A stretch of DNA of 64,000 bases from Lactarius indigo (Eukaryota; Basidiomycota; Agaricomycetes; Russulales; Russulaceae): assembly GCA_025766275.1 (NCBI GenBank), contig JAFKAC010000025.1, forward strand, positions 372,001 to 436,000, read 5' to 3'. Positions within the stretch are counted from its first letter, which is position 1. Each line of letters starts with the position of its first letter. The notes under the pieces were generated by a model, which made no database searches, was not told the DNA's origin, and saw only the letters and a program-made list of their open reading frames with translations. This document shows positions 12,101 through 24,500 of this stretch, piece after piece. A program made the translations under genes and the position numbers.

Positions 12101-12629
12101 AATCACAGGACGGCTTTACATTTGGCGTCATCTCGGGTGAGTTCAGGGACTGCGCGACTCTTTATCGGCACGGACTGATGTTAACACACTCGACTCGGCA
12201 CAGGATGAGGGGCTCGTTGACCAACAAGACAACTGGGACCAAAACTCATTGCGTCGGGCGAAGTCCAACAACAAGGCTGATACCGTGCAGCTATTGATAC
12301 GACATGGGGCGGACGTCACTGCACGAGACGACACCCGCTCGACGCCTTTACATCTGGCTTCATCCAAGTGGAGTGCAGAAACTGTTGAGCTACTGATTCA
12401 GCATGGGGCGGATGTCAATGCACAGAATATGAATCAATCAACCCCGCTCCACCTCGCGGCATCTTCCTACCATGCAGTGGAAGGAACTATCGTGCGCCTA
12501 TTACTTAAACACGGCGCAAATATAGATTCGAAGGATGGCGAAGGCCGGACTCCGGTTGAGATCGCGTCATCGTCGGGTCACTTTTGGGTTGCAAAGGTGT
12601 TGTCTGATCACCTTGCGAGTAGAGGATAG
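6200..12629 (+). CDS. STAND/NLR-like receptor: Goodbye domain, NACHT-type NTPase, long ankyrin array
   Basis: Eighteen exons: 6200-6514, 6566-6616, 6673-6868, 6931-7146, 7205-7264, 7318-7488, 7546-7570, 7626-8231, 8279-9612, 9668-9994, 10050-10382, 10440-10673, 10729-10962, 11023-11259, 11317-11538, 11596-11841, 11897-12136, 12204-12629. They total 5,473 nt, one more than a multiple of three. One extra base near 9418-9421 breaks the frame; without it the product would be 1,823 residues. The N-terminus (about 15-185; WLNPTINVLYAFSQTLGEG, then FSPAKVIFAG) fits the fungal Goodbye domain of STAND proteins. The P-loop HGKPGSGKS is spliced together at about 334-342; LIMDALDEC (about 438) is Walker B-like; VTSRPE follows. 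Ankyrin repeats run from about 785 to the end, with about 23 TPLH-type signatures. Fungal NLRs are thought to act in non-self recognition. The allele is either pseudogenised at 9419 or carries a sequence error. Confidence 0.85.
9613..12203 (+). repeat. Tandem exon-intron modules of the ankyrin region
   Basis: Nine introns (9613-9667, 9995-10049, 10383-10439, 10674-10728, 10963-11022, 11260-11316, 11539-11595, 11842-11896, 12137-12203) interrupt this stretch. Most are 55-60 nt. Nearly all begin GTGAGTnC or similar and end near ...GACAG, and several share an internal CTGATAT-like string. The eight exons between them are 222-333 nt, all multiples of three and phase 0 at both ends, each with two or three ankyrin repeats. 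Introns are related as well as exons, so whole genomic modules were duplicated. Confidence 0.8.
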
Positions 12630-12929
12630 AATGTATTTCCTGCGTTGTTTCTGACTCTTCACGGATACAGTATTGATCGACAGAAACATTTTTTTGATTA
12701 TTGAGCTCATGATGCATGATAACCTGATACAAACGTGTATTTCCACTGCTACAGCTACGAAGTCGTAATCCTCGATTGCGGTCGACCTGTAAGGACAATG
12801 GTGCGCCGCATACGCAACCCCGTCAATGATTCGAACATCCGAGTTTTCTCACAAACTTGAACAACTCGGCCATTATTTGTAAGAGATCTGGCGGGGGTGC
12901 AAATTTACGGCTACCAAATGTTGCGATCA
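12630..12929. other. Intergenic, 3' of the receptor gene
   Basis: No gene seen. A tRNA-like remnant may lie on the minus strand at about 12822-12880: TGGCCGAGTTG resembles an A box and GTTCGAATC a B box. They are too close together for a complete tRNA and no acceptor stem pairs. Confidence 0.3.
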
Positions 12930-13980
12930 CTGGCAATGCGGACCGACATAAGTACTAGTACGTCAGTCGGGAACTGAGGTAACAACAGCAGACTCTGCTA
13001 CGGAGACGACGTCACGATGAACCTGGGACATTTTACCTCCTTATACAGTACTAGGCAACCGTGTGCCTTTCCCTTAAACTGGTTTTTTTTTCGTATAGTA
13101 GCTGATTCGTCTGCAGCCGTGTTGGCCGAGGCAGTGCAACAATAAGAGCAACCACTGCTGACCTTCCTATACACTCAACCTTACTTTCCTACATATTGGT
13201 TCCTCTCTGCACCTTATCGACCTCGACACACCCCCGAGCCATAGCCGCGCCATCTCCTAGTGCCTTGGGTGAGCTCTGAGCAGTCAATGACAGTAATATT
13301 ATGACCATTGTGACAACAGCTGAGGTGGCAGGTGCGAGTGTAACGATGGCGTATCGGACGGAGTATCGGACGATATGCTGCTCGAAGTCGAGTTGGCGAA
13401 GGGAAAGGAGGGAGTGAGAGGCGAGGGTTCACGGGTGAGGATGGCTGAATGATATAGGATACCGTAGCTCAAGACAACGCACCTCTGGCTGGCTAGTCCT
13501 TTCCCCAAAGGACCTCCCCGATCTGCTACGTCATCTTGCTTGCCTGATCTAGGTGATGGCGGGCCCAGCGCCCGCTGACCTGAGCGCGACTCTCAAGAAC
13601 ACTTGTACTGGCCCAAGAGATTGCTTTAATGTGATCTATTCGTCGGATTGAGCATCAGGTCCACTGCGGCTGAAAGTGGGACCCACAACGGTGGAATGGT
13701 GGGGAGAAAGAGAGGCGGGAATGGGAGAAACATCAGAACGCACGATCTACCTCCCCAAAGTTGATGAATTTGTCCTTTTGCAACGATCCAGCCTTTGTCT
13801 TACTTCCTCTGATCGAATACATTCCACATAAGAGGTCCGGTATGGCGACGAAACATAATAGAGTGCATGAGTTTGTTTATCCTTTAACTCTTCACAGAGA
13901 CGCTTGAAAAGGGATTTTCAGTGGATCTTCGTGCGAAGAAGTGCGAGCCCCGATGACGGGCAAGACAATGTGACGATATT
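12930..13980 (+). repeat. Upstream arm of segmental repeat copy B1
   Basis: Aligns, with many substitutions and small gaps, to 38430-39574. Shared landmarks are TACTAGGCAACCG near 13052, CTTACTTTCCTAC near 13180, GGAGTATCGG near 13358 and ACCTCCCCAAAGTT near 13749. No conserved coding frame runs through both copies, so this is probably 5' flanking DNA of the F-box-like family or an older mobile repeat. Confidence 0.65.
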
Positions 13981-15460
13981 ACAATGTTTCTGGAAGGCTG
14001 CGAACGCTACGAGAGGTAAGATTGGAGGTCTTCAGTGGGAGTGACGAAGCTGGCCAAGGCGTGAAGGAGCGATGTGAATAATGCCCATCAATGTGGACTT
14101 CCTGGTTTTATCCGCGAAATAGCACATGCATGTACAACCGCGCTACAGTACGGTACACGTGATGTTTGACGCCGGCGGGCCGGCCCTGCACAGCTCCGAG
14201 TCGTCGTCTCTAGAGACACGGTTCCGACTCCCACTCGCTCTCCGAGTCACAGTATATTCTCAATTGACATCACCCCAATACACATATACAAGCCTGCGTC
14301 TCACCTATCGCTCGTCCCTGTTCACGCCCTGTAGGCCATCATCCAGCGGTGTTGTTCCACCTCTCTCCAATGGTGAGTCAGTCACATTTAGGTCGCATTC
14401 GCTCTTACAGCTTCCCGTAAAGATTTAATCGTGTCATTCGTCCCTACACACTGCGACCTCGTTTCCCTGGCATTGACATATCGTGTCCTCGTACATATGG
14501 TAATATCCGTACATGCCGCGTACTGTAGTATCCGCGTACACAGTGAGCGCCGACCAGCCCCCTGGGCGACCATCGCCGTACGCCTGGACCGCACGGCCGG
14601 TGTGCACTGTCTCGTCTTTTTCAATCAGTCAGAAGGAGGGCGCTCCCTCCCAGATCATGCACCAAGCATCGCCCTTCATCCGCTAAGACACCTGTGAAGC
14701 CCAGGTGCAGGACGTGGAAAGCACATGGTGGCGGGTCGAATGCCGAGACTCTGGGGGCAACAGCACTTAACCCACGCACGCTGATCTTCTCCGGGTCCTT
14801 ATGACACAGGCGTGCATCAGAGTCCCGCGCTTCTGAGATGAACTTCTGGGTCGCCGTCGTGGGTACCAACGACTCCTTGGAACATCTCGAGTATCCCCAG
14901 CCACCGTGCGACGTACCCGCGCCTTCAACGAAATCCACGGCCGACTTGCGGTTATACCCTGTTGGTCTACTGACTGGATTTGGCTGTGCCGACGCTGACG
15001 GTCAGTCTCGAACCTTACAGCTTACATCCCTGAGTGTGAAGCACGCCGCATTCCTCCGGCGCTCGCCGAGCACCGTCCAGTTTTCGCTCGTCCTGCCCAA
15101 CTCACCTTCTCTAGAGGTACTTTTCTCTCACGTAGTTCTCCCCTTCTCGACTGATGTCTCCCCTACGCTAGAGCCTCACGTGCACCCATCATTCGATCTG
15201 CACGCTCTGATGGACGACGTGTGCACTTACGAGCACTTACTCTCGACATTCTCGCGCCCCAAACGGCGCCGTCCAACGCGCGCGCCATTAACAAGTTTTT
15301 CGAGCGCAGGTTGACGCTCCAGCACGCCTCGTGGAAGCATCTCAACACGGGCGCACAGTCCCCTGGCGCTCTACCAGCGTTCCGCATGTTGCACATGGAG
15401 GAATCTTCTGGAAGTCCAGGCGCGGCGGGTCACGCGCACTTGCGTCTATAACTTAATATA
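13981..15460 (+). pseudogene. F-box-like gene relic, segmental repeat copy B1
   Basis: Collinear with copy A: the block ACAATGTTTCTGGAAGGCTG (13980-13999), a shortened F-box start near 14410 (LQLPVK, then a stop), a segment like VRLDRTAGVHCLVFF (14578-14625), and a C-terminal segment from about 14838 (MNFWVAVVGTNDSLEHLEYP). Several stops and frame changes separate these blocks. An AATAAA-like signal lies near 15471. Confidence 0.55.
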
Positions 15461-15699
15461 ATTTGCGATAACAATAAAGTCGACTTAGTGGTTAATATTA
15501 GCCAATCCCTTAGTCAGACTCTGCTTACCTGCCATGTAAGTCATGTACTTACGCTTCGCTCGGGGAACACCGGCTTCGTTTTGGATAATCGCGTTTCATA
15601 AATGTAGTGGACTACACTATGATCCGCCTTTGTACTAGTTTTACATGCACCTGGGGATACAAATAGATTTTTTTTTAAAAAAACACACACATTCAACCC

Positions 15700-16010
15700 C
15701 CTCCAAAGGTTGAAAAATCTGTCGAATGCGAGTTCTTGCAGCGATCCGGCTTTCACCTTACATCAATCCACCTAAGAGGGTTTTGTACGGCGACGGGAAT
15801 ACAGTAGTTCTCCAATTGGTTCGCCTCTTTTTTGAGTCTCCACAGTGACATCCTGGGAAGGTAGGTACCGAATACTGAAGGTGTCTGAGGGGCTTGGAAC
15901 GACTCGGAGTTGATGTGCAGTGAACAGTGGTTGGTGATCTCCCTGAGAAATAGCCTGGAATCTGATGGCGGACGAAACGGCGCGACGACGTGATAACTTC
16001 TCGAGGAGAC
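15700..16010 (+). repeat. Upstream arm of segmental repeat copy B2 (truncated)
   Basis: Aligns with the end of the B1 arm and with 39290-39574: GCAACGATC-like, TTTCACC, CACCTAAGA and GTACGGCGACGG occur in the same order. It is shorter than the B1 and C arms. Confidence 0.55.
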
Positions 16011-17690
16011 TGCAGATGCTACAAGAGGTGAGACTGAGTCACCCGCCTGAGCGGGTCTTCGAAGGAACAGGCGGCAACGAGGAAGCGAAAATTTTGGAAG
16101 CTTCCAGGGTTTTATTCGCAATGTGGCACAGCGGCGCTCAAGCCCAGCCCGAGCGAGGTAATGTGCCCAGGCGAAGGGAGGTAGTACGATGATGAATGAC
16201 AAATGTGTTTGACGCAGTTTGACGAACGAGTCTCCCACGGGCCGGCCCTGCATAACTCCGAGTCGCCGTCTCTGAATTCACCTCCCGAGAGCACCCCAAG
16301 TAGTATCGCCTTCGCATCCACCACGCCATCTGTGAAGCCCAGAGCGCCGGGCGCCGGGAATGGAAGGCAAATAGGGGCAGATGGAGCGCAGAAACCTGGA
16401 GGCGCGAGCGAGCTCTGTGCGCGTTATCACGATGCCGAAATTGCACACGCTGGCCTTCTCCAGGTCCTTTACGAGCTGCCTGGATAAGGTTCTGGGCGGC
16501 CGTCGCGTGTCCTTACGGCCCCTTGAAGTGCCTCGAGTATGCCAGCCTCTGCGCGACGTGTCTACATTGCAATTACTAACAAGTTACGTGGCCGAGGCGA
16601 GACTGCATCCGGTTCGTCTTCAGCCGAGTTTGGCCGCGCCGACGTTGACAATCCGCAGTTATGGCCTGTCTCGAACCATAGTCCCTAAGCATGAAGCATG
16701 CTACGTTCTTCTGGTACCCTCCGAGCATCACCCAGTTCTCTTGCATCTTGTACGACCCACCCTCTCTAGAGGTACCCCCCCACGACTCTTCTATCCCTCT
16801 CAGCTGGCATCTCCATGCCACGCAAGTACACCTAAGCCTCACGCTCGCGATGCACGACTCATCTTTCGACTTGTATGCTCTCCTGCACAATGTGTATGCT
16901 TCCCGCACCTATGAGTCGACATCCTCACGCTTGAAGCGCTGTCCAATGTGTGCGCACTCACCATGCTACTTGAGCGCAAGCTGGCACCGCAGCACGCCGC
17001 ATGGAAATTTCTCGACCTGGACGACCTGTCCCCCGGGGCACTGCCAGTGCTCTGCTCGCTGCACATGGAGGAATCTCCAGGAAGTCCCGGCTGGGTGGGC
17101 AATGCGCTCCTGCGGAGTGGTGCTGCTCTAGACGCTCTCGGGAACATTTCCGTGGACGCGGCCGCACTCAAGGCCAGAAGGCGCGGCGCTGTGTCAAGGT
17201 TGCGCCATTCAAGAGCACTGCGGTGCACGTGCACGCTGTGCAGTTGTTCCCACGCCTACGTTGCCTGCGCTCGGCTACGGGCACTTGCACTCACCCGTCA
17301 CGTCCGCCGCAGTGTGCCTGGTACGTCCCCTCGCACCAATACGCGTGTCTATCCGCGTTGTGCTGACGGCGAGTGGGTCAAGGTGTTAGCGGCGCAGCCC
17401 AAGCTGGAGGTGTTCCGCGGCGTGTCTATTTTCCGCGATCTTAGGGCACCTTGATAGAGGAGGATGACGAGCGAGCATGAGTCTGGACCCACACAGGCTA
17501 CAGGTCGAGCACTGGGACCTCAATCCCGCACGCGCGATCGCCTTGGCATGGGAGGGCAACCAGGTCGCATGGTACGTAGAAGAAGTTAGTAGGCAAGACA
17601 GAGGTTCCGCTTGGGGTACCTGGGAAACGCACTTTGAAACAATGTGTCTGTCATGGCAGATAGTCAATATCTAGCGCAGCAGGGGAAACT
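16011..17690 (+). pseudogene. F-box-like gene relic, segmental repeat copy B2
   Basis: Collinear with copies A and B1 but lacking the F-box segment. Conserved pieces include GPALHNSESPSL (16239-16275), an IRSYGLSRT-like segment near 16650, and the C-terminal FKSTAVHVHAVQLFPRLRCL (about 17205-17265). The frames are broken several times. It lies directly downstream of B1, so the pair is a tandem duplication. Confidence 0.55.
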
Positions 17691-18391
17691 CATATATTGT
17701 AGTAATAATAATACGTCGCCGAGTAAGAAATAGGATAGAGCCCTTCATAATGGCTGTTCTTCGTATTACAAAGGAGCGAACTCAAAGGAAGGTTCAAAGC
17801 GTCAAAACTGCTGGCCGCTAGTCGGATGCTCTCGAATTGATCGTTCGCCAATTCTCGCCATGTATCACGGGTACCAAATTACGGGTACGAAAGAACCAGA
17901 GTGGGTGGAAAGGAGATCCCTGGAAGCATTCATTGGCGATTTGACTCACTTGAGGTGATGCAAATCATACGACGAGATGATTTCAGTGAAATAATGGTGA
18001 TAGACAGTATCACGGTAGTACAAGCACACCAGGCACAGGAGGACCATCTATGTACACGTTATTTAGACATACCATATTTGGAAGGGGGGGAAGTGCCAGG
18101 GCACTGAAGGTGCCCAGCCGAATGGGAGGTGTCGTAGGTAGGTCACAGCCGATCGCAAATAGCCATGCATGCTTCTGCATAACACGAAAGTTTGCAGAGG
18201 TGGCCGCAGTGGTCGGTGACACGTCATGCTTGAGTCACTAAGGCCGCACGTGGGTGCGGCACACTGGGAAATGTGAGGGGGCGAGTAGAAAACCTGTGAC
18301 ATGTGCAAAGCATCCTAAGGATGCTAAAGACTGAAATGGAAAATGGTGTGAAACATACAATTGTATTAAGGGTGCCAAGGAAGGCTTGGGT
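17691..18391. other. Intergenic, left flank of the 18-kb element
   Basis: No gene supported. The last five bases of the flank (18392-18396, GTGCG) are the target duplication of the element beginning at 18397. Confidence 0.5.
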
Positions 18392-18396
18392 GTGCG

Positions 18397-18851
18397 TATG
18401 GCAAGCAGGAGCGAGCAGGTCCAATTTTCAATTTCCAAACTGGGAATTCGAAACTCCGCATCAGAGATTCGATAACCGACGCGGCAAGCCTGACTCCCGG
18501 TATCGCCACTAGACTAAAATCCATTGGATTATGTAATTACATAATCATTTCTAAATTACCGCATTCCCGGGACTCTGGTGAATTATTTTCATCCCCAGCC
18601 GTGACTCGGTCACATCGCTGCACATGTGTAGCAACGGTCCATGCGTCGTTTGAACCGCCTTTTTCCGTGGCCGCCCCTTCCCATACTGACTGCCCGGTAT
18701 TTTTTTGTCCAAGGTGTGCAATGTTCCACATAATCTAAGCCGGCAATCTGTCACTGATACTAGCAATCCCCAGTACTTTTTCGTGTCATGCGCACGCCAG
18801 CGGTGCCTTTAACCTGTTGGTCACATCCCACTTCTCGCCGTTCTCACACCA
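18397..18851 (+). repeat. Left terminal inverted repeat of the 18-kb element
   Basis: Reverse complement of 35946-36399, starting TATGGCAAGCAGGAGCG. It contains the 18-bp perfect palindrome ATTATGTAATTACATAAT (18528-18545). An open frame on the minus strand (18551-18766) recurs identically in the right repeat simply because the repeats are near-identical; I do not regard it as a gene. Confidence 0.85.
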
Positions 18852-19366
18852 TCAACTGCCCAACTTCTCTCGACATTCGGACTCGTTCCCGGCTTCTCTC
18901 CTTCACCATTCCCAATTTCTTAAGGTGCTGCGCCTAGCCCCTTTGTTGGCTTTCTACGGTGGTCTGTACTATTATTATCATTATTACCCTTCTTGCCGCT
19001 TCCTGACGCCATTCCCAGGCTTTGCTCCCCCCTCCTCCGACACTTTTACTTCGTGCTGCGTGCCACCCCTCTCATGTCACATTTATTTTGTTGGAGATGC
19101 ACGCGCCCATTTGATAGCCAGAACAATTTATAATCCCATCATTCTTCACGTCTTGGTTAGGCTATTTTTGACTGTCCTTGTGCCTATTAGCGGCAAGCGT
19201 TTGACGTGTTTTATGGTACCTTGAGGTAGTATTTTTGCGACCCATCTATCACCACTCCCATTCCCTTACCGTTAACCCAAACTCGTTCTAGAAACCGCAA
19301 GCCCTTCAAACTCTACGGCGCCCACCCACACGACCTGGTTGGTAGGTCTGCCACCGTGGTATCATC
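18852..19366 (+). other. 5' region of the integrase-core gene
   Basis: Pyrimidine-rich, with no coding sequence supported. It lies between the end of the left inverted repeat and the ATG at 19367 and so should contain the promoter and leader of the integrase gene. Confidence 0.4.
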
Positions 19367-21035
19367 ATGCCACCTGTAAGGCACAACCGTGCGCGAACAC
19401 TTGCACCGCCAATAAACTTGCCAGGTCAGTCACTTTCCTATTTTTTCCTCCACCTTACCTTACCTTTTGGATGTATCGAGACGCGGAACACACTACGAGC
19501 AGGGCTACTGGCCGTGAGAAGCAAGTAAACCAGCATCTACCTTGCCGTATGTCTCTGTCTCTTTCCCATGTTTCACGCTAATTTTCGTCGCTGACAGCTC
19601 CAGATGACCAACTCCGACCGGTCCTTACGCTCTATTTTGATCTCGGCATGAGCGACAAGGACATTGCTAGCTCTGTGATGGACCATTTTGACCCTGCGTC
19701 CCATGGTTTAAGGTATGCTCTCACCTTGTACGATACACACAGCATCTTTAATACCTTCTCTTTCCAGTCTTTTTACAGTTCGCCGGCGACGTGAAAAGTG
19801 GGGCTTAGAAAGCACGCGTCGACAAAGGCATACGGTTCAAAGTATTGCTAATCATGTTAATGAGATCAAAAGGCGTTTTCCCAACCGCGGTGCTGAGACA
19901 ATCAGGAGGGCTCTTCTTATTGAGAACAAGATTCGCGTACCAAGGTGTGTCGCACATTCCGCCTATGAATATGATCCTTACAAATTATAAGGCCCATTAT
20001 TTCGGAGTTTCTCCGACAGACCGAGCCAGATGCTGTTGAGGCACGGCGGTACCAAAAGTTTAAGAGGCGGACATTCCTAGCTATTGGGCCGAATGAGATG
20101 TGGTGTCTTGACCAGCACGACAAATTCAAACGCTATGGACTTTTCTTCCATGTCGGTCTTGACCCCTATCCAGGCCTGATCCATTGGTGCAAAGTCTGGT
20201 GGACAGTCAGGAATCCGAAGCTCATTGCACACTTCTACCTTAACGCAGCCCGGGCCATTGGTGGTACGTACTTTGATTATCTACTTCGACATCATTATCG
20301 TAAAATATTTTTTTTCCAGGTATTCCCCTTATCACGCAGAGTGATCCAGGGACAGAAAACGTCAATGTGGCTTATGCACAGACGGCTCTGCACCATCACA
20401 TGGAGCCATCCCTGGATGGCTCCATTCAGCATCGGTGGTTCCGTAAGCATGGAAATATCAAACCAGAAATTCACTGGTCCGTTTTTCGAAGGGATTGGGC
20501 AGTCGGATTTCAAAAATTGCTCGATAAAGGGGTTGACGAACAATATTATGACGTCGGAGACCCCCTTGAATGGTACGTTATAAGAACTTTACTTTACGCT
20601 GTAAACTAAGTATTTTTAGTCTCGTGTTCCGCTTTGTATTTATTCCATTTATGCAGCGGGAGGTTGATGCCTGGGTCCATCAACGCAACTGGACCAAGCG
20701 CCGTGCTGATCGCAAGAAGGTTCTACCCAATGGCATTCCCATGATCATTTTACAAAAGCCACATAAATGGAAAGCGGCGGACTATAAGGTATATCGTATG
20801 GCCTTATCTTTTTACATCACTGACATTTGACTAGATCGCTGTTCCCCTAGAAACATTTGACGAGATCGAGAGGAAGTACGCTCCTCCAAATGATCCAGTT
20901 TTTGACCTGGTCCCTAATGCGTTTGCTGTGCGTGCAAATGCTGTGTGGACGGATATGGGATCTCCAGAGCCGCAGTTCGATAATGCGTGGGAAATTTACT
21001 TACACATCCGCAATGCGCTCCGAAGCATGGCATGG

Positions 21036-21495
21036 TGTAACGCCGTCACAGCGTTAGCTCGACTTGAGCTCGGATGGAGGCGACTGGTACTTAGCAATTC
21101 ACGCTCTGAAGCGTATGGCACGAAGGCGACCTCTTAGATGTTCGCAGACACTAAGGCACGACGGTTCAAAGGGGAAGACGAAAGTAGGGGAAAACAAGCA
21201 AGTGACGATTGAAGAAGACCAAGATGGCGTATCTTGGTCTTCCGTAGCTACCTTAAATACAGAAAGAGCAGGCTTTCAAGCGCTGCTATGAGTCACAGTA
21301 ATGTAGCGTCCAACGTATCGCGTAAGTACCGCAATCCTAGTACTACTACTACTAGTATTAGGATCGAGTCAGAGTCCAGTCAGCAATCACGCGCAATCTC
21401 CTATCGTACTACATCGTAAAGCCCTAAGGCCGTAAGTCCGTGACTAATTTACCTTACCGCCATAGTCACAACTGGTACAGTAAGGAAACGTAACA
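21036..21495 (-). repeat. 3' LTR of the chromovirus
   Basis: 460 bp, identical by eye to 28252-28711. It lies downstream of pol in element orientation, next to the purine tract at 21508-21496. Confidence 0.95.
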
Positions 21496-21525
21496 TCACC
21501 CCCTTTTCAGCGTGAGACCCCAGAC

Positions 21526-24500
21526 TCACTGGAAGTCCCGCGCGATCCACTCACGCTGCTCGTCTTCAATACGTCGGAACACGTCCGCCCGCTCCAGGCG
21601 ATACACACAGTCCATCTTGTCCTCCCGAGCGACGAGAACCATCCCACGAAGTTGGCGAATACGCGCCTGTAGGCGCGATTCCTCGTGAGCCGCGGCGCGG
21701 TATCGTGTCACCTCCGCAACCAGGGACTCATCCCCTATGCGGTTGAGTGCGCGATCGGTGAGTTTATCGGCGGCGAGGATGACGAGGTCCTCGTGGGCAA
21801 TGAAGGCGCGATTCGCAGCCGAGAGGTGGGGAGTGGCGTAGAGGGGTTTGCCGTAGAGATAGGGAGATCCCGGGATTACTCCTAAGATGAAAGGGTTCGC
21901 ACCTCCGACGATCTGCACGTGGCTCGCCTGCAACTCTACTCCGTCCGGCCCGGTGATGGGGAAGTGAATGTGATGGGGCTGTCGATTCGCCCGGAACCCT
22001 TCAGGCGCGAGGACCTGCGCGGGGTCGTCGTCGCGCGTAATGGGGGTGTGTAGTGCGACGCCGGGCAGTCGCACACGTCCTCGAGACATGGGGGTTCCGT
22101 CGGTGTGCAGGAGCCACGGGGTGATTCCGGGATTAGCAGAGTCGCGGTTCGTTCGAAGGAGGGGGTGGCTGACCGGGTAGTAATCTCCGTCGTCATGGTC
22201 AGCTTGGTCCGGCATCGCTGCCTGCGCTGCCGCAACTCGCTCAATCTCTCCTGCGCCAACCTCAACTGTTCTCGAGCCCACTCCTGAGCTGTCCTCCGCC
22301 AAACCTCCTCCGCTTCCGTCTCCTCCCGGTCCTTCGTTAGATCGATCGGTCGGGAAAACTCCCCTAGTACCGATAAGAGCGTCGTCTGGGGGGATGATCG
22401 CGATGGGTTCCCGCGCCCCGTTGTCGTCTCTGAAGATGTGAGCGACGGCATGCTGCTGCTCGTCGCTGGGCTGGCGCGTGGGGTCTGGGAACCTCTGTAG
22501 GAGGCCAGCCCATTCTTGAGCGGTGATATGCCCCGTTCGCACGTTTGCAGGTGTGTACGGAGTGAGCTGGACCGTTGGAACCACGGTTTCTTCGTCGTCT
22601 TGGATGATGGCGGCGGCGTCTTGCGCGACTTGGTCGAGGAGGATCGCCGTGGTGACATGTCTGAGAGGAGAAGTGGGCATAGAAGTAGAGACGTGTCGGA
22701 GGTAGGAGTGATGCTCTTCCTGACTCTCCCCCGTGTTGCTTTTAAGTCCTCGTGCGCCCCTCCGGCCCGCTTGATACATTTCGATGGCTTCTGGGGCGAA
22801 GACGTCATCTTTATCGACCCACTGATTCTCCGAGTCGGGATATCCCTTCCATTTGATGAGGTACTGGAGTTTCTTGCGGCGGCCGAAATGCCGCGAGTCC
22901 AGAATGGCCTCGACTTCATATTCTTCTTCCCCTTCTACCAGATCTGGTGGTGGCCGAGGGAAGTTTTCGCCATGCATGGTCGTACTTTTGTATGGCGTGA
23001 GAAGATCTATGTGAAACACCGGGTGGATGCTCCACTGCGTGGGAAGTTCGAGGCGGTAATTGTATGGGGACATCACCTGGACTATTTTAAAAGGGCCGTG
23101 GCGTCGCGCCGCAAGTTTTGCTGTAGGCTGATTGGTTCGAAGGTGTTTCCCTTCTAGCCATACTTGGTCCCCTATTTGATATTTCGGGGTGTCCCGATGT
23201 TTCACCCAACTATCCTGGGCCTTTTTGATGAGGGTCTGGGCCAATTGTCGTGCTTCTTTAAGCTGAGTGAGTCGCGTGATGACGTTTGGGATAGGGGATG
23301 GCTTATCCGTCCAATCAGCTGTTGGATTGTAACCCATAAGTAGCATGAACGGCGATTGCTTTGTGTGCTCATGGGGCCAGTTATTGTGCGCGAATTCTGC
23401 TATGGGAAGGTATGCCGCCCAGTTATCTTGACGCTCGTTGGCCCAGAACCGCAGATACTGTTCTAGCCACTGATTGGTCCGTTCCGACTGTCCATCAGTC
23501 CGTGGATGATACGCCGTTGAAACATTCTGTTTGATACCCAGAATTCGGCATACTTCTCTGGTGAACTTGGACGTGAACCGGGGGTCGCGGTCACTGATAA
23601 TTTTACGCGGCAGCCCGAACCGTTTAAACACGTGATTGACGTACAAAATGGCGGTTTCCTCTGCCGTGATCTCTTCGTTGCACGGGATGAATATTGAGGC
23701 CTTGCTGCAATCGTGGTCGGTGACAGTGAGAATACTGTCATAGGATTGAGACGTCGGTAGTTTAGTAATAAAATCCAACGCGATGGTGTGAAAGGGGGGG
23801 GCGTCTGTTACTGCGGTAATGGGGTGCAGTGGCGCCCGCGTTGGTCTTGTGTTGACCTTATTTCGCTGGCAGTCAGCGCACCCCGTGACGTATTCGTACA
23901 CGTCTTGTCGGATGCGTGGCCACCAGTAGTGTCTCTCCACTATCCGTTGGGTCCTACTGATGCCCGGATGTCCGTGAATAGGGAGATCGTGGTGGTCGTG
24001 TATTATCGTCCTGTATGCGGACGTGGGCCCCGTGACTACCAGTCGTCCGTCCTTGTACCATTCTCCCTCGATTTTCTTCAGCTGGTGGGCGTCGATCCAT
24101 CCTTGAACGATCTTTGGATCTTGTCTTCGTCTCGGTGTTTGCAGCATTGGGTGTATTTCCAGGGCGCGCGCGGTATTAGCGACTCGCACGAACACTTCGG
24201 GGGGTAGGACCACTACACCTTGGTTGTCTCCTTCCCCCTGGTCGTAGTCTGGGCGTCTGGAGAGGGCGTCTGCTCTGCCGTTATTCTTTCCTTTGATATG
24301 ATGGATTTCGAAGTCGTATTCCATCAGTTCTAATACTTCCCTGGCGACCCTTCGGCTGATCTTTTGCGGGGTCTTCCAGTATTGAAGATTGAGATGGTCG
24401 GAAAATATTTTAATTTTGTGTGGGGATCCTGCGAGTAGGGGTCGCCAGTGTCGGAGAGCCTTGACGATGGCCAGGAGTTCCAGGTCATAAATGTCGTAAT

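Noticed and set aside
12822..12880. Possible tRNA gene on the minus strand
   Set aside because: A- and B-box-like strings are present but too close, with no pairing acceptor or anticodon arm. At most a tRNA-derived remnant.
18551..18766. 71-codon minus-strand ORF repeated identically at 36030-36245
   Set aside because: It lies inside the 455-bp inverted repeats, which are near-identical at DNA level over their whole length. The shared ORF needs no coding explanation.
22516..23157. 213-codon plus-strand ORF within pol
   Set aside because: Antisense of the chromodomain and linker part of Pol; no independent support.
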